DNA of 29,450 bases, from the NCBI RefSeq assembly GCF_009725235.1, contig NZ_WJFC01000171.1:1-29450 (forward strand), given 5' to 3'. Of this stretch, positions 17,116 through 24,800 are shown in pieces. A program made the translations under genes and the position numbers. The notes under the pieces are model-generated. The model had not been told where the DNA came from. It worked only from the letters and a program-made list of their open reading frames with translations, and did no database searches. This DNA is from Scytonema sp. UIC 10036 (GTDB lineage: Bacteria; Cyanobacteriota; Cyanobacteriia; Cyanobacteriales; Nostocaceae). The number at the start of each line of letters is the position of its first letter. Within the stretch, counting starts at the first letter, position 1.

Positions 17116-18639
17116 ATGTCGGAAGAAGATATTCGTGCCACGCGATTAGAGAAAGTAGAACAACTGAGACAGCTAGGCATGAATCCCTATGCCTATCATG
17201 GGGAAATGACTCATCATGCGGCTGAACTACAGGAAAAATTTACCGATCTGCCTAGCGGTGAAGAAGTTGATGTTGAAGTTGCTGTAGCTGGACGCATTAT
17301 GGCGCGTCGTGTTTTCGGGAAACTAGCTTTCTTCACCTTGCAAGATGAAACCGGCACAATTCAGCTTTACTTGGAGAAAAAGCGCATTGAGGAAGGCATG
17401 GCAGACGTTGCTAGTGCTTTCGAGAATTTGAAGCAACTTACAGATGTCGGCGATATTTTGGGAGCCAAGGGAACAATCAAACGGACTGAAAAGGGCGAGT
17501 TATCTGTATACGTAAAGAAATATACTATTCTTACTAAATCCCTTCTCCCCTTACCTGACAAATGGCATGGGTTGACGGATGTTGCCAAACGTTACCGTCA
17601 ACGTTATGTTGATTTGATTGTTAACCCTGAAGTTCGGCAAACATTCCGCCGTCGCGCCCTGATTACTGCGGGTATTCGTAGATACTTAGAACAGCGTGAT
17701 TTTATTGAAATTGAAACTCCGGTTTTGCAAGCAGAAGCAGGTGGTGCAGATGCACGTCCGTTCATCACTTACCACAACACTTTAGAGATAGAGTTGTACC
17801 TGCGAATTGCTACAGAACTCCATCTCAAGCGTTTGATTGTAGGTGGTTTTGAAAAGGTGTTTGAACTGGGGCGGATTTTTCGCAATGAAGGAATTTCTAC
17901 CCGCCACAACCCTGAATTTACCACGATTGAAATTTACCAAGCTTATGCCGATTACAACGACATGATGGCATTAACGGAGGATATTATTACCACCGTTGCT
18001 AAAGAAGTTCTCGGTACGCTCGAAATTAGCTACCAAGGTACACCAGTGGATTTGACTCCACCCTGGCGGCGTGCCACCATGGATGACTTGGTGAAGGAAT
18101 ACACAGGATTGGATTTTAACTCGTTCCAGACTTTGGAAGAAGCAAAAGAAGCAAGTAAAAATGCTGGTCTTGAAGGTATAGAAGATTGCTCCTCAATTGG
18201 TAAGCTTCTAAATGAAGCCTTTGAGCAAAAGGTGGAGGAAAACTTAATTCAGCCTACTTTTGTGATTGATTATCCCGTGGAAATCTCGCCACTGGCAAAA
18301 CCCCATCGTTCCAAGCCCGGTATTGTAGAACGTTTTGAATTATTCATCGTCGGGCGGGAAACTGCCAACAGTTTCTCCGAGTTGACTGACCCCATCGACC
18401 AAAGAAAGCGTTTGGAAGCCCAAGCTGAACGCAAAGCTGCTGGCGATTTGGAAGCGCATGGAGTTGATGAAGATTTCTTAACGGCACTGGAATACGGTAT
18501 GCCTCCTACTGGTGGTTTGGGTATTGGAATTGACCGCTTGGTGATGGTGTTAACAGACTGTGCTAGCATTCGCGATGCGATCGCATTCCCATTGCTAAAA
18601 CCAGAGAAATCTCAGGAATCTGAGGAACCGAATACTTAA
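17116..18639 (+). CDS. lysS: Lysine--tRNA ligase, class II
   Basis: 507 aa, the normal bacterial length. It charges tRNA-Lys with lysine using ATP in the cytoplasm. The anticodon-binding OB fold lies at about residues 55-130 ([20 protein letters not shown]). The class II catalytic core follows: motif 1 around [20 protein letters not shown], motif 2 [20 protein letters not shown], and motif 3 [13 protein letters not shown] near the C-terminus. All expected parts are present and there is no insertion or truncation. It starts at ATG with no clear Shine-Dalgarno sequence, and stands as a single gene. Confidence 0.97.
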   Translation: MSEEDIRATRLEKVEQLRQLGMNPYAYHGEMTHHAAELQEKFTDLPSGEEVDVEVAVAGRIMARRVFGKLAFFTLQDETGTIQLYLEKKRIEEGMADVASAFENLKQLTDVGDILGAKGTIKRTEKGELSVYVKKYTILTKSLLPLPDKWHGLTDVAKRYRQRYVDLIVNPEVRQTFRRRALITAGIRRYLEQRDFIEIETPVLQAEAGGADARPFITYHNTLEIELYLRIATELHLKRLIVGGFEKVFELGRIFRNEGISTRHNPEFTTIEIYQAYADYNDMMALTEDIITTVAKEVLGTLEISYQGTPVDLTPPWRRATMDDLVKEYTGLDFNSFQTLEEAKEASKNAGLEGIEDCSSIGKLLNEAFEQKVEENLIQPTFVIDYPVEISPLAKPHRSKPGIVERFELFIVGRETANSFSELTDPIDQRKRLEAQAERKAAGDLEAHGVDEDFLTALEYGMPPTGGLGIGIDRLVMVLTDCASIRDAIAFPLLKPEKSQESEEPNT

Positions 18640-18746
18640 CGATGGGCGCTCAATCTCTAGGAATCCTATTTAATTTTTGCGCTATCCGTAAGTAGAGTTA
18701 CTCCCTTCCCAATACTGCGTAGGTTTTGCTAAAAAAATAAAAATGT

Positions 18747-18803
18747 GTAGGTTGGGTTGAGGAACGAAACCCAACATTTACAGACATTTGTTGGGTTTCC
18801 TAC
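18747..18803. repeat. GTAGGTTGGGTTGAGGAACG palindromic repeat, short form
   Basis: GTAGGTTGGGTTGAGGAACG followed by AAACCCAAC, then about 12 bases and TTGTTGGGTTTCCTAC. It is the compact form of the element whose two arms bound the array at 25862-26105. Confidence 0.8.
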
Positions 18804-18873
18804 AAAAATTCGAGATCCCTTGCATTATTGGTACAACTCCTGAAAAAATTGAATTATCAGTGATGACAAATAA

Positions 18874-18963
18874 ACTGAGGATGTAGATGGAGATTGGTGG
18901 GAAACATGGGGAGAAGGGCAAAGAACCAGCACGGACGAGACTGCGGGAATTGCAGCAGAGTGA
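18874..18963 (+). pseudogene. Remnant of a B-type gene upstream of the XRE gene
   Basis: Translates to TEDVDGDWWETWGEGQRTS and ten more residues ending at TGA 18961-18963, seven bases before the XRE start. EDVDGDWWETWGE is identical to residues 43-55 of the fusion protein at 21732. There is no start codon, and an in-frame TAA lies directly upstream (18871-18873). The DNA just before it (around 18850-18876) resembles the start region of the gene at 21732, suggesting an internal deletion that joined the first few codons to the middle of the gene. It implies that a small B-like gene once preceded the regulator. Confidence 0.65.
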
Positions 18964-18969
18964 AACATT

Positions 18970-19404
18970 ATGAGCAAGTATAATTTTCAAGCCTGGTTGA
19001 AGCAACAAGTGAGCGACGATCCAGAAGTTATTCTAGCGGGAAAACTAGAATACTTGCGGGTGTACCTAACAAACGTAATGCGCGATTTAAGAACAAAAGC
19101 AGGGCTGACTCAAACACAAGTTGCTGAAAGATTAGGTGTACAGCCAGCTGCTGTGTCTAAGTTGGAGTCGGCGCTTAAAAACCATGACTTGGAATCAGTG
19201 CTGCACTACTTGCATATTTTGGAGGCAGATTTGCTTGTAGCTGTAAAGCGGGGAGAAGATTTGTATCAGATAAGCAACAAAGAGGAAGTGTTGCTCATAG
19301 ACGTGCCAGTGTCAATTGCACAAAAAGCTGAAGATTTGGGAATGAGCGTGCGTCAATATGTATATGCAGCTGTTAAGAACTACTCGCCAAAAGAGAAAAT
19401 GTAA
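18970..19404 (+). CDS. XRE-type helix-turn-helix regulator
   Basis: 144 aa. A Cro/C1-type HTH lies at about residues 37-91 (RDLRTKAGLTQTQVAERLGV, then QPAAVSKLE). It is preceded by a 35-residue N-terminal helix region and followed by a C-terminal part of about 50 residues with DVPVSIAQKAEDLGMSVRQY, which may form a second small helical domain. Soluble, with no catalytic motifs. It is likely to bind DNA at its own promoter and control the downstream A/B genes, the first of which starts 108 bases later on the same strand. XRE proteins in such positions are often antitoxins or locus repressors; that role is inferred only from the context. Confidence 0.85.
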   Translation: MSKYNFQAWLKQQVSDDPEVILAGKLEYLRVYLTNVMRDLRTKAGLTQTQVAERLGVQPAAVSKLESALKNHDLESVLHYLHILEADLLVAVKRGEDLYQISNKEEVLLIDVPVSIAQKAEDLGMSVRQYVYAAVKNYSPKEKM

Positions 19405-19512
19405 AAGGGAGCGTTACATTTGACAATCAGTACCCGACAAACCTGTATATTTTATAAGTACGATTTACATTACGGGATATAGAATATAACATGGTTTGAG
19501 GTAGAACATCTG

Positions 19513-20208
19513 TTGCAAGCAAAAGAGATAAAAGATAGACTAAAAGTACTCCAGAAAGAAGCGTCTTCCATCGATTCTAACTTAGCAAAAAGATTAGATG
19601 AGGTAAATCGTTGGGTTAAAGATGTCAAGCTGGGGTCGCTGACATCTAAAAAGTTTGTCATGTTCTTTCTTCAACAAATGATCGGGGATGCTCAAATTTG
19701 GTTAGACATCAAAGCGCAAACCTCAGAGGAAGAACGACAATTATATTATCAGCAAATGACTGCTGTTGAGAGATATTGGTACAGTGATTTATTTCCCAAA
19801 TGGCTGGAACAGAATGATTCAAAGTTCTTAATCTGGAAACAAAAATTGATGGCTGGCGAATTTAGTCAATCGGATACCATGCTTTTGCAATCTATAGCGA
19901 CTGAAGTCGTCCGGCGTGAAGGAACTTTTTGGCAGTGCTATATTGCAGATTTGTCAATGGCAACTGATATAATTGTAAGTAACAAGCAGCAAAACCCACT
20001 TTGCAGCCAAATCACCAGTCTCTCTGAAGAATTCTCTCAAGAAAAGTACGATGATTGGAAAAATACCCTACAACATTGGGGTATAGAGAGAGGGCTTTTC
20101 TTAAGTTACAACCCCAATACAATTGATGGTATAAATCAGATAGTCAATGTAGTGCTATATAACAGCGATCGTCTTGGAGCAAGCGTTTATTTGAAGTTCA
20201 ATTTATAG
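19513..20208 (+). CDS. A-family protein, copy 1 (unclassified; possible nuclease-like fold)
   Basis: 231 aa, unknown family. It starts at TTG 19513: an in-frame TAG at 19480 limits the frame, no ATG lies near, and GAGG sits 11 bases upstream exactly as in copy 2. The N-terminal half is helical and charged (AKEIKDRLKVLQKEAS). The C-terminal half has a strongly conserved block: YIADLSMATDIIV, PLCSQITSLS (Q166), DDWKNTLQHWGIERGLFLSYNP and a final YLKFNL. An acidic residue before a strand (D152), then a hydrophobic strand with Q-x-T, loosely recalls the D...(E/Q)xK core of PD-(D/E)XK nucleases, but the lysine is missing. A 62-base gap leads to B1. A 564-bp stretch (19654-20217) is identical to copy 3. 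Confidence 0.75.
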   Translation: MQAKEIKDRLKVLQKEASSIDSNLAKRLDEVNRWVKDVKLGSLTSKKFVMFFLQQMIGDAQIWLDIKAQTSEEERQLYYQQMTAVERYWYSDLFPKWLEQNDSKFLIWKQKLMAGEFSQSDTMLLQSIATEVVRREGTFWQCYIADLSMATDIIVSNKQQNPLCSQITSLSEEFSQEKYDDWKNTLQHWGIERGLFLSYNPNTIDGINQIVNVVLYNSDRLGASVYLKFNL

Positions 20209-20270
20209 TTACAAGTCTGTTACATTTACTTTTTTTAAAAACAATTATTTTTACTTAAAATTTAGTCATT

Positions 20271-20771
20271 ATGGTGAAAGAAACATCTCCTGAAAGTCAA
20301 GCGAGATTCACAACATTTCTGAAACATTTAGAAGAAGCCAGACAATTACAGCTTGACTGGATGACTTATGGTATTGACTGTGTAGACTTGTACGTTGAGG
20401 ATGTGGATGGAGATTGGTTGGAAACTTGGGGAGAAGATGAAGACGAACAGATGCAGCGCCAGAAACTTATGGCGGCTATAATTGGGTTTCTGGAAAGTAA
20501 TGATTGGGTCGCTGTGAGGATACGCAAGCAATTCAAGGATGAATCTAAGTCTATAGCAGATATTGCGATTGAGTTAGAGAAATGTTTGAGTATTGTGGAA
20601 CCTCATGAAAGAGTTTTGGCTGTTAAGAAAGTTCTAGCTGATGGTATCACAGCTACAGATAATGACTTTCTCACTAGCGCTGAGTATAAAGAGATCGAGT
20701 TACTGGATTTGGCTGAGGAATTGCAGGAAAAATTAGCAGAAAATTTCAGGTGGGGGTATGGTTCAAATTAA
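20271..20771 (+). CDS. B-family protein, copy 1 (unclassified acidic protein)
   Basis: 166 aa, soluble and acidic. Residues 8-60 hold a helix (LKHLEEARQLQLDWMTYGID), then LYVEDVDGDWLETWGEDEDE. The rest is predicted helical (residues 63-158) with IRKQFKDESKSIADIAIELE and a C-terminal LLDLAEELQEKLAENF. The N-terminal part is homologous in register to the first 60 residues of the A3 fusion protein. It follows A1 by 62 bases, an arrangement repeated for A3/B2, so A and B are likely partners. No known family is recognised. An acidic regulator, inhibitor or DNA-mimic role would fit but is speculation. Confidence 0.75.
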   Translation: MVKETSPESQARFTTFLKHLEEARQLQLDWMTYGIDCVDLYVEDVDGDWLETWGEDEDEQMQRQKLMAAIIGFLESNDWVAVRIRKQFKDESKSIADIAIELEKCLSIVEPHERVLAVKKVLADGITATDNDFLTSAEYKEIELLDLAEELQEKLAENFRWGYGSN

Positions 20772-20875
20772 GGAAATAGCTAATGGTTAATAGCTACTCC
20801 TTTTCCGCTCTAAAATTCCCGATTTTTGTAGGTAGGGCTAAAGCCGAACGCACCATTATAGTCAATAAAACGTGA

Positions 20876-20907
20876 AAGGGCGTGTTATATTTTACTAACA
20901 CACCCTT
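20876..20907 (+). terminator. Hairpin between B1 and A2
   Basis: A 12-bp stem (AAGGGCGTGTTA at 20876-20887 with TAACACACCCTT at 20896-20907, one C-A mismatch) and an 8-base loop, followed by AATTTTA. Its position about 100 bases after B1 suits a transcription end, separating A1-B1 from A2 onward. Confidence 0.55.
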
Positions 20908-20977
20908 AATTTTATGGTTTTTCATAAACCGTCAATTTAAAATCTAAAATTTTACATAGTTTGAGGGAAAGTATCAG

Positions 20978-21673
20978 TTGCAAGCAAAAGAGATCAAAGA
21001 TAAACTAAGGTCGTTGATCAAAGAAGCATCTTCAATTGACCCCTACTTAGCGACAAGATTGGATGAAATAAATCGTTGGATAAAAGACACAAAACCTGGT
21101 TCGTTAACTGCTAAAAAATTTGTCATATTGTTTTTGATACAGATAATTAGAGATGCAGATGTTTTGCTTAAAGTTAAATCTCTACCTTCTGAACAAGAGC
21201 AACAATTAGCCTTCAATGAACTTTCCCCAACTTTGAAATATTGGTATAGCCACCTATTACCTAAATGGCTAAGTAAAAACGATCCTAAATTTAATATTTG
21301 GCGACAAAAGCTGATGGCAGGAGAGTTCAATCAAGAAGACGCTAATTTAATTGATGTTATTGGCAATAGTGTGAAACTTCGTGGAGGTACTTTTGTGCAA
21401 CGCTACGTTGCAGATCTGTCAATGGCAACTGATATTATTGTTAACGGTAAGGAGGAAAAGCCTTTATGTATTCAACTGACTAGCCTTTCTAATAAATTCT
21501 TTGAAGAGAAATTTAATGAATGGGAAAGTACGTTGCTGTTTTGGCAAATAGAGAGAGGATTTTTCTTAAGTTACGATCCCAGGAAAAAGGATTTTGTAAA
21601 TGAAATAGTGAATTTAGCTATGGATAATAGCGAGCGTCTCAAAATAGGTATTTATTTAAAATTTAATTTATAG
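20978..21673 (+). CDS. A-family protein, copy 2 (divergent)
   Basis: 231 aa, the same length as copy 1 and alignable without gaps, with roughly half the residues identical. It starts at TTG 20978 with GAGG 11 bases upstream; an in-frame TAG at 20957 rules out a longer protein, and the first residues (QAKEIKD) match copy 1. The C-terminal block is the best-preserved part: YVADLSMATDIIV, KPLCIQLTSLSNKF, W..TL.FWQIERGFFLSYDP, YLKFNL. The middle, by contrast, has diverged. The pattern of conservation suggests that the C-terminal block holds the active or binding site. It is followed after 58 bases by the B'-A3 fusion gene, whose B-like head takes the place of a separate B partner. Confidence 0.75.
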   Translation: MQAKEIKDKLRSLIKEASSIDPYLATRLDEINRWIKDTKPGSLTAKKFVILFLIQIIRDADVLLKVKSLPSEQEQQLAFNELSPTLKYWYSHLLPKWLSKNDPKFNIWRQKLMAGEFNQEDANLIDVIGNSVKLRGGTFVQRYVADLSMATDIIVNGKEEKPLCIQLTSLSNKFFEEKFNEWESTLLFWQIERGFFLSYDPRKKDFVNEIVNLAMDNSERLKIGIYLKFNL

Positions 21674-21731
21674 TTTCAGTCACGTATCATTCACTTTATT
21701 TTTACAGAAAAATTTATTGACAAATTGAATT

Positions 21732-22619
21732 ATGAGTAACGAAAAATTAACTGACCATCAGCAGAAAGTAGCAGAAATTTTGCAAGCTGTCGAAGCAGCG
21801 CAACAACTACAGGATGACATCTTAAAGTACGGGCTTGATGCTGCACCCTTATATATTGAGGATGTAGATGGGGATTGGTGGGAAACATGGGGAGAAGACG
21901 AGGAGGAGCAACCAACTTTTGTAGAATCGGCAAAAGAGATAAAAAATAGACTAAAAGCACTCCAGAAAGAAGCATCTTCCATCGATTCTAACTTAGCAAA
22001 AAGATTAGATGAGGTGAATTGTTGGGTTAAGGATGTAAAGCTGGGGTCGCTGACGTCTAAGAAATTTGTCATGTTCTTTCTTCAACAAATGATCGGGGAT
22101 GCTCAAATTTGGTTAGACATCAAAGCGCAAACCTCAGAGGAAGAACGACAATTATATTATCAGCAAATGACTGCTGTTGAGAGATATTGGTACAGTGATT
22201 TATTTCCCAAATGGCTGGAACAGAATGATTCAAAGTTCTTAATCTGGAAACAAAAATTGATGGCTGGCGAATTTAGTCAATCGGATACCATGCTTTTGCA
22301 ATCTATAGCGACTGAAGTCGTCCGGCGTGAAGGAACTTTTTGGCAGTGCTATATTGCAGATTTGTCAATGGCAACTGATATAATTGTAAGTAACAAGCAG
22401 CAAAACCCACTTTGCAGCCAAATCACCAGTCTCTCTGAAGAATTCTCTCAAGAAAAGTACGATGATTGGAAAAATACCCTACAACATTGGGGTATAGAGA
22501 GAGGGCTTTTCTTAAGTTACAACCCCAATACAATTGATGGTATAAATCAGATAGTCAATGTAGTGCTATATAACAGCGATCGTCTTGGAGCAAGCGTTTA
22601 TTTGAAGTTCAATTTATAG
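21732..22619 (+). CDS. B'-A3 fusion protein: truncated B-like head joined to A-family domain
   Basis: 295 aa from ATG 21732. Residues 1-60 (MSNEKLTDHQ..., KYGLDAAPLYIEDVDGDWW, ETWGEDEEEQ) align in register with the first 60 residues of the B proteins. After a short PTFVES linker, residues 67-295 are an A-family domain (AKEIKNRLKALQKEAS onward). From 22065 to 22628 the DNA is identical to copy 1, whereas the preceding 130 bases of the A domain differ at about ten positions. The upstream gap resembles the gaps before B1 and B2, so a B gene at this place seems to have fused to an A gene by deletion. It supports a physical A-B partnership. The frame is intact and B2 follows after 62 bases. Confidence 0.8.
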   Translation: MSNEKLTDHQQKVAEILQAVEAAQQLQDDILKYGLDAAPLYIEDVDGDWWETWGEDEEEQPTFVESAKEIKNRLKALQKEASSIDSNLAKRLDEVNCWVKDVKLGSLTSKKFVMFFLQQMIGDAQIWLDIKAQTSEEERQLYYQQMTAVERYWYSDLFPKWLEQNDSKFLIWKQKLMAGEFSQSDTMLLQSIATEVVRREGTFWQCYIADLSMATDIIVSNKQQNPLCSQITSLSEEFSQEKYDDWKNTLQHWGIERGLFLSYNPNTIDGINQIVNVVLYNSDRLGASVYLKFNL

Positions 22620-22681
22620 TTACAAGTCCGTTACGTTTACTTTTTTTAAAAACAATTATTTTTAACTAAAATTTAATCATT

Positions 22682-23182
22682 ATGGTGAAAGAAACATCTC
22701 CTGAAAGTCAAGCGAGATTCACAACATTCGTGAAACATTTAGAAGAAGCCAGACAATTACAGCTTGACTGGATGACTTATGGTATTGACTGTGTAGACTT
22801 GTATGTTGAGGATGTGGATGGAGATTGGTTGGAAAAGTGGGGAGAAGATGAAGACGAAGAGGTGCAGCGCCAGAAACTTGTGGCGGCTATAACTGGGTTT
22901 CTGGAAAGTAATGATTGGGTCGCTGTGAGGATACGCAAGCAATTCAAGGATGAATCTAAGTCTATAGCGGATATTGCGATTGAGTTAGAGAAATGTTTGA
23001 GTATCGTTGAACCTCATGAAAGAGTTTTTGCCGTCAAGAAAGTTCTAGCTGATGGTATCACAGCTACAGATAATGACTTTCTTACTAGCGCTGAGTATAA
23101 AGAGTTCGAGTTACTAGATTTGGCAGAGGAATTAGTGGAAAAATTAGCGGAAAATTTTTGCTGGATGTATAAGTCAAATTAG
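22682..23182 (+). CDS. B-family protein, copy 2
   Basis: 166 aa, nearly identical to the B protein at 20271. Differences include FLKHL/FVKHL, ETWGEDEDEQ/EKWGEDEDEE, RVLAVKK/RVFAVKK and the last ten residues (FRWGYGSN/FCWMYKSN). Residues 43-49 (EDVDGDW) and the acidic run are preserved. It lies 62 bases after the fusion gene, with the same leader sequence as B1. The TAG stop is followed six bases later by a TTAGTGG array, which marks the right end of the locus. Function unknown; see copy 1. Confidence 0.75.
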   Translation: MVKETSPESQARFTTFVKHLEEARQLQLDWMTYGIDCVDLYVEDVDGDWLEKWGEDEDEEVQRQKLVAAITGFLESNDWVAVRIRKQFKDESKSIADIAIELEKCLSIVEPHERVFAVKKVLADGITATDNDFLTSAEYKEFELLDLAEELVEKLAENFCWMYKSN

Positions 23183-23187
23183 GGGAG

Positions 23188-23271
23188 TTGTTAGTGGTTA
23201 GTGGTTAGTTGTTAGTTGTTGGTTGTTCTGTTAACCACTAACCACTAACCACTAACCACCAACCACTAACT
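23188..23271. repeat. TTAGTGG heptamer arrays in inverted orientation
   Basis: GTTAGTGG/TTAGTTG units (23188-23225) are followed by ACCACTAACC units (23231-23270), between convergent B2 and the VOC-like gene. The arms can pair, so a two-way terminator is possible. Confidence 0.85.
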
Positions 23272-23274
23272 CAA

Positions 23275-23871
23275 TCAATTTGCCACTTCAGCCATCTCTA
23301 TAATGCGTCCTTCGTAATCTTTAACTAAAAAATTGAGGGGTTTCTGGCTGCGAATTTTAAATTTCAAACCACGGGTTTCGACTCGCATTAAAATCATTTC
23401 TAAGCAGTCTTTGTCAAAGCAAACGTGGCGCTGCTGATTTTTAGTGCCTACACTTGCTCCCGTGATGACGTGCAATTGAGTATTTTTCTTGAGCTGATAC
23501 CAAAGCCCATCACTGGCATTCGTCATTCTACTACCAGCTAATGAGGGGCTGCTAGATAGGTACAACGGATCGACTCCTGTTGCACCAATGGTTTGCTCGT
23601 AGTTGTAGTAGTAGTGCAAAGGAACTTCTGCTGCTGGTAAATCTAGCAGCCCTTCGTACAACTGTCTTGCAATTTCTAAGTCGGACACCATCACGGTATG
23701 CACTTTTGGAGCACTGGTGAGAAACATCCACATAGCACCAGCATATGCAGCTAGTAACATCACCATTATGCCCTGAGTAGAGAATATGCTGTCTAAGGGT
23801 AGGGAGGGCAAGAACGATCCGATGGTGTGAGGAACAAACAGGGACTGTAACACGTTGGCAATTATAATCAT
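23275..23871 (-). CDS. Membrane-anchored VOC/glyoxalase-like protein
   Basis: 198 aa. A hydrophobic N-terminal region with a membrane segment at about residues 31-52 (GIMVMLLAAYAGAMWMFL) is followed by a glyoxalase-like fold. HTVMVSDLEIARQLYEGLLD (about 58-77) is the typical first beta-alpha unit, and later strands include HVCFDKDCLEMILMRVE and FLVKDYEGRIIEMAEV. The second half of the VOC module also looks complete, but the metal ligands cannot be assigned with confidence, so an enzymatic role is uncertain. It starts at ATG; no Shine-Dalgarno sequence is obvious. It is divergent from the sigma-like gene and convergent with the A/B array. Confidence 0.68.
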   Translation of the reverse strand: MIIIANVLQSLFVPHTIGSFLPSLPLDSIFSTQGIMVMLLAAYAGAMWMFLTSAPKVHTVMVSDLEIARQLYEGLLDLPAAEVPLHYYYNYEQTIGATGVDPLYLSSSPSLAGSRMTNASDGLWYQLKKNTQLHVITGASVGTKNQQRHVCFDKDCLEMILMRVETRGLKFKIRSQKPLNFLVKDYEGRIIEMAEVAN

Positions 23872-24069
23872 GAATACGTTGGGACTGTATAAGGATATCC
23901 GCTTTCTAACGTTTGTAGATGTAATACTTTGGTTAAATTTGTATCTCTAGTGTATCTACTACGATACATTCTAACTGTTCAGCTTTAATGGACTGACAGC
24001 AGGATATTATTGCAGTTAACAACAAGATTGCCACTTTTACACTAATTCTAGCAACATCATCTTATCTCA

Positions 24070-24711
24070 ATGATACAAATACCTCATTTTACTGAAGCCA
24101 ATCATCCATTGGTCAAGTCGCTCTTTCATCAAAGCGACCAGGAATTACTGACTCAGTTTCAACAAAACCCGGATGCGGGGAGATTCTTTACAGCAGTTTT
24201 TTGTCGGTACACTCCTATAGTTTATACCTTGATTCGGCATTCCGCCCGATCGCCCGTGCAAGCAGATTATTTGTTTGCTCTCACCTGGCGGCACATTTAT
24301 CACGAACTTCGGGGCTTGGATTTAAACAGCGGTCAGTCTGCTAGGGAAGGTCTGACTTTACAAAACTGGTTAATTAATATGACTGCCTTCTGTATTAACG
24401 AGATTCAAATACCTCCCACCGAAGCCATTCATTATTCTCTGAAAACCACTTCTCCACCACTTTGGTGTTATGTGGAACAAGCTTTAGATCGGTTGCCACC
24501 TATGTTGCGATTGATTGTGGTGATGGCTCAAACGTTCCACTGGAGCGAAACAAGAATTGCTGCTTACCTGCAAGCCGAAGGGGAAGCGATCGCTCCTATT
24601 GAGGTAGCGAATTTTCTCCAAGAAGGTTATCGTATGTTAGAGGAAAAATTACCAACAGATATACGCGCTATCTACTTAGGTGAAAATTTTCTTCAACCTG
24701 GAGTAGCGTAA
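24070..24711 (+). CDS. Sigma-70-like (ECF-type) factor, divergent
   Basis: 213 aa. Residues 22-82 (SDQELLTQFQQNPDAGRFF, RYTPIVYTLI, ADYLFALTWRHIYHEL) follow region 2 of ECF sigma factors. Residues 134-192 (VEQALDRLPPMLRLIVVMAQ, then WSETRIAAYLQAEGEAIAP and VANFLQEGYRML) follow region 4 with its helix-turn-helix. The sequence between is short, as in group 4 sigma factors. It is a likely RNA polymerase promoter-specificity subunit, possibly responding to a membrane signal. It lies 89 bases upstream of the secreted TPR gene, so the two may form one unit. No anti-sigma gene is adjacent. Confidence 0.72.
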   Translation: MIQIPHFTEANHPLVKSLFHQSDQELLTQFQQNPDAGRFFTAVFCRYTPIVYTLIRHSARSPVQADYLFALTWRHIYHELRGLDLNSGQSAREGLTLQNWLINMTAFCINEIQIPPTEAIHYSLKTTSPPLWCYVEQALDRLPPMLRLIVVMAQTFHWSETRIAAYLQAEGEAIAPIEVANFLQEGYRMLEEKLPTDIRAIYLGENFLQPGVA

Positions 24712-24800
24712 TTATACGGAATAACGTGTTATTGGGTTGGTAAATTTTTAATTTCTTGTTAAACCGTTTACTTAAAACCGTAATAGCACGGAAAAATTTT

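Larger units (their letters stand above)
18640..18969. other. Intergenic stretch between lysS and the XRE gene
   Basis: It holds a GTAGGTTGGGTT-type palindromic repeat (18747-18803) and a remnant of a B-type gene (18874-18963), both listed separately. The rest is AT-rich without other features. Confidence 0.6.

Noticed and set aside
20397..20435. EF-hand-like calcium loop in B (DVDGDWLETWGE)
   Set aside because: Spacing of acidic residues partly fits, but the glycine at position 6 is tryptophan and the hydrophobic position 8 is glutamate.
18580..24580. Lack of HIP1 sites across the A/B array as a sign of horizontal transfer
   Set aside because: A similar gap occurs from about 5.2 to 10.8 kb over ordinary genes, so the absence is not informative at this scale.
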